Below, in pieces: positions 7,343 through 13,583 of a DNA stretch of 14,914 nt (positions are counted from its first letter, which is position 1; every line of letters begins with the position of its first letter). The position numbers and the translations under genes are program-made. The notes below the pieces were generated by a model, which worked only from the letters and a program-made list of their open reading frames with translations, searched no databases and was not told the origin of the DNA. Origin of the DNA: Coraliomargarita sp965656715 (GTDB lineage: Bacteria; Verrucomicrobiota; Verrucomicrobiia; Opitutales; Coraliomargaritaceae); assembly GCA_965656715.1 (NCBI GenBank), contig CBFHLR010000062.1, positions 1-14,914 on the forward strand. The letters run 5' to 3'.

Positions 7343-8245
7343 ATGCGTTTCCTAGACCTGCTAGCTCTCATCCTCGGCACATCATCACTGATCGCCGACT
7401 CCTACAAAGGGCAGATCCCTGAAGATCACATCCTACTCTTCTCCGTGCATGGCGGCAACTACGTCGCAATGACCGATCTCGAAGGCCAGGACTTGTGGCG
7501 CAATAGCCAAAAACTGCGTCACCCGCAGATGCTTAAGCCCATGAGCAATGGAGAGCTACTCATCGGAGATATCACCGGCGCGATTAAAATGGATGCCGCG
7601 GGAAGCGTCGTATGGCACCGCGCCGTCCCCGCAAAGGCGCAAAACTGCCTCGCAACGATCCTCCCCAATGGCAACCTCCTCACAGGTCTGGAAGGGCCCG
7701 GTAAGTTTCAATAGGTCAACCCAGAGGGCGAAGTCGTATTCGAATTACAACTACAACCGAGCTCTGACAAGGTGCATGGGCAGTTTCGCTATCCAACCGT
7801 GAGCGAAGAAGGCACCTATCTAGTGCCATTGCTAGCCAGCAGCACCTTCCATGAATACAACCGCGAGGGTGAGATTCTTTGGGAGATAACGGGCATCCAG
7901 ACAGTCACCTATGGCCTGCGCCTGAACAATGGCCACACCCTCCTCTGCAGCAAAGGACTGATCCAGGAGTATGACGCTGATCGCCAAGTGGTATGGGAGT
8001 TCAACCTGGTCACCGATGGGAAGCTGTCCAGCACACCGGTTATCAACTGCGTCGTCCTGCCCGGCGGCAACCTGCTTTGTTCACTCTATCAGCGCAAAGA
8101 GAATCAACCCGACCTAATCGAGATCAACCGCGCCAAAGAAGTCGTCCATCAGTGGACGCTTCCACAGCACAAGCACGTCGCACATCTATCGATCCAGCCA
8201 CGCAGCCAGCCATTTGTCGCTAAGGCCCTCGCGCAGACACAATAG
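7343..8245 (+). pseudogene. Secreted PQQ/BamB-like beta-propeller protein with an in-frame TAG at codon 124
   Basis: The frame from ATG 7343 codes for a signal peptide (MRFLDLLALILGTSSLIADS) and a run of propeller blades, each with a GxxxW-like strand: DLEGQDLW, DAAGSVVW, NPEGEVVF, NREGEILW, DADRQVVW. Codon 124 (7712-7714) is TAG; coding resumes with no shift as VNPEGEVVFE and continues to TAG at 8243-8245, 301 codons in all including both TAGs. Aligning blades places the internal TAG opposite Glu in two others (HEYNREGEILW, QEYDADRQVVW) and Lys in a third (IKMDAAGSVVW). With termination, only 123 residues of an unfinished propeller would be made. It follows the HzsA-like gene by 15 bp and probably shares its operon. 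Such propellers bind ligands or scaffold secreted complexes; its partner is unknown. The alternative to a pseudogene is UAG readthrough. Confidence 0.75.
7712..7714 (+). other. In-frame TAG inside the propeller gene
   Basis: The codon order is AAG TTT CAA TAG GTC AAC CCA GAG. Both sides are clearly the same blade-type coding sequence in one frame, so a single base change explains the interruption. Blade alignment suggests an ancestral Glu (GAG), Lys (AAG) or Gln (CAG). Confidence 0.9.
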
Positions 8246-8270
8246 CCGCGCAGCATCGGATATCGATTTT

Positions 8271-8325
8271 CAAAAGGTTTAGCCTGCGGTGCACCCCCTT
8301 CTCGCCTGCACCCTCAAGAAGGATG
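8271..8325 (+). repeat. Dispersed intergenic repeat, degenerate copy B
   Basis: It starts with the identical 10-mer CAAAAGGTTT, then CCTG, GCACCCCC, TCTCGC and AAGAAGGA in the order seen at 2616-2687, but shorter through internal deletions. It fills most of the 121-bp convergent gap between the propeller gene and GH78. No gene is seen in this gap. Confidence 0.5.
8297..8322 (+). terminator. Weak candidate hairpin at the convergent junction
   Basis: CCTTCT (8297-8302) pairs perfectly with AGAAGG (8317-8322) across a 14-base loop, between the ends of two convergent transcripts. There is no oligo-T tract on either strand directly after the stem, so it is at best a poor intrinsic terminator. It is part of repeat copy B. 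Confidence 0.2.
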
Positions 8326-9155
8326 GATATAATTAAACCAAACCGTCTAAAATTGATCTTTCGTGTTTAGTAGGTGGCGCTCAATTTCCAGGCACCCGGT
8401 TGCGCACTGAATGTGATGTAGTGTTCTGTCTCCTCTAAGAAGCGCAGTCCCACTGCGGAGTGTTTCGCTTCCCCACTCTGCCATACGGCCTTTCCATTTG
8501 CCTCGATACGCTGCACAGGAAGACCCGAGCGCTTAGGCAGTCCGATAATCGCCTCTGTATCTTTGGGCGAAACAAGATGGATCGTGAATGAATCTGCCTG
8601 GTTCTCCAGCTCCAACTGGATGTCACCTTTGACCGACGGCACCACGGTCTTAATGTGTTTGAGCGGCCCCATCTGCGGCAGGACGTGATACGTCTCATAT
8701 CCCGGTGTGATCGGGGCAACGCCTGCGCCATATTGCGATAACAGCGTCAGCATGCCACCACTCCAAGCGTGGTTGATGGTTCCGCCACCGCTGCCACCAA
8801 TGCGCCAATCTTCCCAGAGCGTGGTGTATGAATGCTCCACCATGTTCTTAAAACGTTTTTTAGTCCGGGCAATCGCATCCGCTTCGAAACGCATTTGATA
8901 GAGCGCTTCGCCCACATATTTTTCCATATAGGCGCTACTGTGTTCCTGTTGTTTGAAGACCTCTCGGATCGCAGGATACTGCTCAGAATGGGCGAGCCCG
9001 GAGACGACAGCCAGCGCGTGCGCACGGTCATCGGTCTGTCCCTTGTAGTCGGGCGAGCGGTATTCTTTGCCGTTCCAGAAGGTCTTGTTGAAGTGCGCTT
9101 CAATGCTTTTCATTCGGGCTTCAATCGCGGGGAGGTCTGCCGTTGCGCCGACGGC

Positions 9156-9158
9156 CTA
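9156..9158 (-). other. In-frame TAG inside the GH78 catalytic domain (codon 622)
   Basis: The flanking codons read ...CTG AAT ATG GCC TAG GCC GTC GGC. The protein continues smoothly from a helix ending KGQLNMA to AVGATADLPAIEARM, a continuous stretch in GH78 proteins. The TAG lies in the palindrome GGCCTAGGCC (9153-9162). Confidence 0.9.
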
Positions 9159-10559
9159 GGCCATATTCAGCTGTCCTTTGAGCGCGAGATAGAACCAGCC
9201 GTTAAAGAGGATGGGCAAATCCTTGTTCGCCCCCCAATCACCCCAGCTCCATCCTCCCCGGCGCGGCACAACCAATCCGTCATCGCCGAGTTGCCAGACG
9301 TCCATGTATCGTTTCATACGCGGGTAGACGGTGCGAATCGTATCGAGATCACCCGAATAAAGGTAATAAGTCCAGAACCCGTAGTAACCCACCGAGTTCA
9401 GCATCTGCATGGGGAACTCTTTGTTAAAGGTCCCGGGAATGGGTGAGGAAATCGTTCCGTCCTCGCGCTGCCAGTTCATCAGCTCGAGTATTCCCTTTTT
9501 GGCCAGACCATTGGCACGCGGATCCAATGCATAAAAGGACTCGCCGAGTTCGTTGACGGCATCGCCCCACCACTGAGCGCGTTCGCGGTCGGGGCAGTCG
9601 AAATAGGTGTCACGCATCGTGATATAGAGTGTGCGCAAGGCCTTTTGACGATAACGATTCAGAAAATCATCATCGCATTCAAAGGTTCCGGTGAATTCCG
9701 CGTTGTATCCGGTCTCTCGATACTTGAGCGCAAGGATTTTGAACCCCGCAGGAATTGTATAATGCATCTCGTGCCCGTTCATCCAGCCGGGGCTCTCGTA
9801 TTCCTGGACGCCAGCGCGGGTGATATATTCCGCCCGAATGTTCGGGGCACTGCCTCCATTATAATTATCCATCCGGATATCGATGGTTTTTCCAGCCGGC
9901 CCTTCAACTTTCAGATACGGCGTCACCTGTGCGTTGTATGGCAGCTTGGCGATAATTTTTTCGCCCGTCGAAACCGACGGCAGCTCACTTGAGTTGATGT
10001 AGTCTTGCAGGCCAAAATCTTTCCAGAGCGGAATGGGTCGCAGCACCAGTTGATTCCAAGGCGCGCAAGGCGGGTTTCCGTATTCGTTTGCGCTCGACCA
10101 TGCCGAGTCGTCAAAGCCCGGCAGTTGCCAACCATTCAAATCTTTCTGTGCGTCAAAGCGAAGATTGGATTCGGACAATCGCTTGTTCGGCGCCTCTCCG
10201 GGGGCAGTCGAAAAAGCCGGATGGATACACGCCTTCCAGCTTGCATCACTGAGCAGCGCCTCCCCGTCAATCTCGGCATCGAAGACGAGCCCCGGGGTTC
10301 GGCTGCTAATGTGGCTGAACCCATCCTTGCCAAAATACCAAACGAGCAGCGCGATCGTGTTGTCGCCTTTTTCCAAATACGGCGCCAGATCGACTTCGTC
10401 GTAGTAGGTGTCGTTCGGCGTGGGCCCACGCTTAAGCTGTCCTTCGAAGACGACCTGTTCACCGTTGATCCATAGCCAGTATTTCGAATCAACCGCAATG
10501 CGCGCGATCGCTTTCCGGGGCGTTGTGTCCAAGGCGACCACTTTTCGGAAACAGCTCCA

Positions 10560-10562
10560 CTA
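10560..10562 (-). other. In-frame TAG at the start of the GH78 module (codon 154)
   Basis: The codons read GTG AAC GCG AAC TAG TGG AGC TGT TTC CGA AAA. The motif W-S-C-F-R-K directly after the TAG is the conserved beginning of this rhamnosidase type, often preceded by a polar residue such as Gln. The nearest downstream start (GTG, 10541) would omit it. Confidence 0.88.
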
Positions 10563-11078
10563 GTTCGCGTTCACATCGAGCGGCGGCCTCGTTTTCTTTG
10601 GAACGGGAAGCAGCGCGGCGACCTCGCCTTCCTTCGCGGTCATCTTCTTTTGCATCTGATTCACCCTATAATCGAGCTGCAATACGTTTTTCGTATCAGA
10701 GGCCGGAACGCGACCTGCCAATTTGCTATCAACTTTGAAACGAATCTTTCTCGGATCGTAAGCCTTCGACAATAGCCCATCGACCAATTTCTGAACGTTC
10801 GCGGTCACGTCGATCTGCTTCGACGGATCATCCACCACCCCATACAGCGCTTTGCTAATCACAATTTCCGGTACGTTAACAGCGATCGGACGTGGAGCGA
10901 CCTCCACCATCACTTCGCTTTTGGGATGCACCCCAATCCACTGCGCCTTCCGGGTATTTTGTTCCATTGCGAAGCTCGAAAGCACGCCGAATAAAACGAA
11001 GATCAATAAGGTAATTTTCATATTGTTCGTGCTCATCTCTGAAATGACCAAAGATTAAAAAGAGTGCTCAGTATGCCA

Positions 11079-11108
11079 GATTCAGAAAATCGCAAAAGCT
11101 ACTGAATC
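11079..11108. promoter_or_regulatory. Inverted repeat GATTCAG-N16-CTGAATC upstream of GH78
   Basis: Perfect 7-bp arms at 11079-11085 and 11102-11108, separated by 16 bases, place the half-site centres 23 bp apart, about two helical turns. It lies 58-87 bp upstream of the GH78 ATG, where a dimeric regulator could bind. No convincing promoter boxes could be assigned around it. Confidence 0.35.
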
Positions 11109-11110
11109 CC

Positions 11111-11132
11111 GCAGTCAAGACAGTCGGACTGC
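11111..11132. promoter_or_regulatory. Inverted repeat GCAGTC-N10-GACTGC upstream of GH78
   Basis: Perfect 6-bp arms lie right next to the GATTCAG repeat, with a nested CAGTC-G-GACTG palindrome (11121-11131). The rest of the 246-bp gap between GH78 and the sulfatase shows no gene and no hairpin with a T-run. Function unknown. Confidence 0.3.
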
Positions 11133-11267
11133 CAACCGAAGCTCTATCTCAGCTCACTTAGGTGAAGGGTTGATCCGCAGTGAATTTCGGATACTTTGGC
11201 AGGCTCATGTTAATCATTACAACCGAGCTGAAGTGGCATCCCACAATGTGATTTTCCAGAGGTGCCC

Positions 11268-13583
11268 TTAATGATTCAGTTTTCTAATTTGTATACGATC
11301 GACCCTCAAAAGCTGCTTTTCGACTTTTGAACTGAAACGCAGCAGGTGTAAGCCGGATTGTTCAAAGGTCACCGTGCCTGCCGAAAGGGTGTTGATTGCT
11401 TCGCCACTGCTCTTGGGAATATCCAGCAATTGCGTCATCGGATAGCCGATAGCTGATTGCTTGGCGTCGTCGACAACGGGAGCAGTCGAGAGGGAACAGT
11501 CCCCTTGCGCTAAGACTGCAACGGCCAACTCATAGTCTCCCGGGGCATCAATACTCACGACAAACTCAAGATACGACCCCACACCTTTGCGAAGGTCCGC
11601 GCAGACCACCTTGCCCTGCGAAGCGCTCGCGTGCACTTCAGGATAGTGGTAATTGCCGCGTTGTTTAAAATCCGATGAGGTCTGATGCGGAAATGCTTCG
11701 GCCTCGACCCAGCCATCTTTTTCCAGTGTGGGAAAACTGAAACTCAGGTGTTCACTCAACTTGGCGATCACCGGGCTGTATTCCGGATTGTCGGCAAGGT
11801 TATTGAATTCATGCGGGTCAGAGGCCAATTTATAGAGCTCCGTTTCGCCCGTGGTCAGCCGTGTCATACGGTAATCATTGTCCATCACCACGTCGTAGCG
11901 GATACCATCAATCTCGCTGGACATCAGAACCGGCTGATCCCATTGGGTTTGCGGATCCTTTAACAATGGCATCAAACTCTTACCATCAAACCCTTGCGGT
12001 GGCGTCGGCAGCTCCAGCAATTCAACCAGAGTCGGATAGAGATCGATCAACGAGACAGCCCTGTGACAGAACTCCCCCTTGGGCAGACCCGGCCCGGCAA
12101 TCATCAGATTCACATGTGCTGAGTCAAACCAGGGCTTCATTTTGGACCACCCCTCTTTCTCACTCAACTGAAAGCCGTGATCACTCCACAAGACGACATA
12201 GCCGTTCTCGGCATGACTACTGGCATACCAGGCATCCAGAATTCCCCCCACCTGTTCATCGGCAAAGGTGACGCAGGCAAGATAGGCTCGCACCATATCC
12301 TTGTCATGGCCCTTGGCTACGGCATTTTTATGGTAGTCTGGTCCGAATTTAGCCTCATTGTGAGCCAATAATTTAAAACGCTCGGAAAGATCATCCAAGT
12401 CATTCTCTATGGTCTCGGGCATCACCAGGGTATCCAAAGGATACTTGTCAAAATACTCCTGGGGCACGACCCAAGGCACATGTGGGCGGTAAATACCAAG
12501 CGCCAGAAAAAGTCCGTCGTCCTTGGATTTTAAGGATTCAATCCCCATACTAACCTTGCGGTAGTCAGGCATTTCAGAAGTCGGAACGTCAGCAACGCCC
12601 CAGGTGCCCGAAGCATTCAGGCTGAATCTCGTACCAGGAACAGTCTTTGGTTCCCGTCCACCGCTACCGAAGGACTCATCAAATTCATCACTGGAAGGAC
12701 CGTGTATATTTTTACCGATCCCAACGCTCCACCATCCGTTATTGCTAAACAGTTTGGGTAAAGTGACAGCATCTGGAACATGTGCACGCCACCCTCTCTT
12801 ACTGCCGGAGTTGGACTTGGCACCGGTACGTGAGGGGTGCAAACCGGAAAAGATGGCCGCTCTGGAGGGGAAACACATCGGTGAGGGACAGATGGCTCTC
12901 GTAAAGGTGAGACTTTTCTCAGCAAAGCGATCCAGATTCGGCGTAATTGCCTGCGGGTGCCCCTTGAGCACGCCGTTCCAGTCATTCCAGTCGTCAATAT
13001 TTAGAAACAGCACACTGGGACGCGCTTTACCAACAGCCGTTTTTGCTGCGGTATGGGTGCTGGCCTGCTGTGGAGCACCTTTTACATTTTCACTCGAGAC
13101 AGCAGCCACCTGAACAGAGGGCGATACTATCAGAAGATGCGGAAGACCATATTGCTTCTTCGTCTTACCATTATGTTCAGGCACTTCCAGTGGACCAGCC
13201 GGTGCTGCTTTCTTGTAGAGGACATCCGAAAACGATTTTCCAGCAACAGACCATTCCAAGCTTAGATGAGTCTTTTCCCAGCTCGAATCAATGCTCGGAG
13301 CCCCGCGCTGCATGACTGCCAGATAAACTTCAGCCGGAGCATTCAGTTGAACAGAAGCTCCACGCCCCGGCTTTGCACCCAGACCTCGTTCGAGCGGATA
13401 GCATTTAAATCCTGCCAAGGACTCAGGGATTTTTGTAATTTTGGCGTCAATCCCCTTAGAGCGCAGTCCACCTTTTTCCAAAGATGGAAGTTCTATTGGT
13501 GTCGCACTTCCTAGGGCAGCCTGCGCAAAAAGCAGTGAAGACAGGCTCAAGCAAACAACTAAAATTTGAACAGGTATTTTCAT
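11268..13583 (-). CDS. Secreted multidomain sulfatase (iduronate-2-sulfatase-like, Cys type)
   Basis: A 771-residue exported S1-family sulfatase. Signal peptide 1-25. Residues about 30-155 form a beta-rich accessory module (ESLAGFKCYPLERG, VYLAVMQRGAPSIDSSWEKT). The catalytic domain spans about 188-600: metal ligands in LNIDDWND (D197, D198), the formylglycine motif C237-F-P-S-R241 in CPSPMCFPSRAAIFSG, and D468-H469-G470 in WSDHGFQLSEKEGWSK. A C-terminal module (about 628-771, VEAEAFPHQ..., SYLEFVVSIDAPGDYELAVAV) looks like a carbohydrate-binding beta-sandwich. The general look is of the iduronate-2-sulfatase-like group, but the true substrate is unknown; a sulfated rhamnan or uronate fits the locus. 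C237 needs oxidation by an FGE or anSME not encoded here in canonical form. ATG 13583 is preferred over the preceding TTG. It overlaps the upstream sulfatase stop by one base (TGATG). Confidence 0.92.
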   Translation of the reverse strand: MKIPVQILVVCLSLSSLLFAQAALGSATPIELPSLEKGGLRSKGIDAKITKIPESLAGFKCYPLERGLGAKPGRGASVQLNAPAEVYLAVMQRGAPSIDSSWEKTHLSLEWSVAGKSFSDVLYKKAAPAGPLEVPEHNGKTKKQYGLPHLLIVSPSVQVAAVSSENVKGAPQQASTHTAAKTAVGKARPSVLFLNIDDWNDWNGVLKGHPQAITPNLDRFAEKSLTFTRAICPSPMCFPSRAAIFSGLHPSRTGAKSNSGSKRGWRAHVPDAVTLPKLFSNNGWWSVGIGKNIHGPSSDEFDESFGSGGREPKTVPGTRFSLNASGTWGVADVPTSEMPDYRKVSMGIESLKSKDDGLFLALGIYRPHVPWVVPQEYFDKYPLDTLVMPETIENDLDDLSERFKLLAHNEAKFGPDYHKNAVAKGHDKDMVRAYLACVTFADEQVGGILDAWYASSHAENGYVVLWSDHGFQLSEKEGWSKMKPWFDSAHVNLMIAGPGLPKGEFCHRAVSLIDLYPTLVELLELPTPPQGFDGKSLMPLLKDPQTQWDQPVLMSSEIDGIRYDVVMDNDYRMTRLTTGETELYKLASDPHEFNNLADNPEYSPVIAKLSEHLSFSFPTLEKDGWVEAEAFPHQTSSDFKQRGNYHYPEVHASASQGKVVCADLRKGVGSYLEFVVSIDAPGDYELAVAVLAQGDCSLSTAPVVDDAKQSAIGYPMTQLLDIPKSSGEAINTLSAGTVTFEQSGLHLLRFSSKVEKQLLRVDRIQIRKLNH

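Larger units (their letters stand above)
8367..11021 (-). pseudogene. Alpha-L-rhamnosidase, GH78 family, interrupted by two in-frame TAG codons
   Basis: One minus frame from ATG 11021 to TAA 8367-8369 holds 884 codons, including TAG at codons 154 (10562-10560) and 622 (9158-9156). Residues 1-20 are a signal peptide (MKITLLIFVLFGVLSSFAM). About 45-150 form a small domain with ISKALYGVVDD and QIDVTANVQKLVDG, resembling an accessory domain of PVC secreted enzymes. GH78 starts at the first TAG: WSCFRK, then IAVDSKYWLWINGEQVVFEG and the long (alpha/alpha)6 catalytic region. Catalytic candidates D475, E480 and D487 (DCPDRERAQWWGD) have exactly the 5 and 7 residue spacing of D567, E572, D579 in Bacillus RhaB. 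The likely general base E737 (TLWEDW) lies past the second TAG. No frameshift is seen. Upstream ATG 11036 and TTG 11051 are alternative starts. It is either a recent pseudogene or read by UAG suppression. Confidence 0.85.

Noticed and set aside
8328..8333. Perfect TATAAT on the plus strand
   Set aside because: It lies at a convergent junction inside a repeat and points into the back of GH78, with no gene to serve and no clear -35.
9153..9162. GGCCTAGGCC palindrome around the second GH78 TAG, as a possible recombination or insertion scar
   Set aside because: There is no duplication, insertion or frameshift around it; the coding frame is continuous, so the palindrome is probably incidental.
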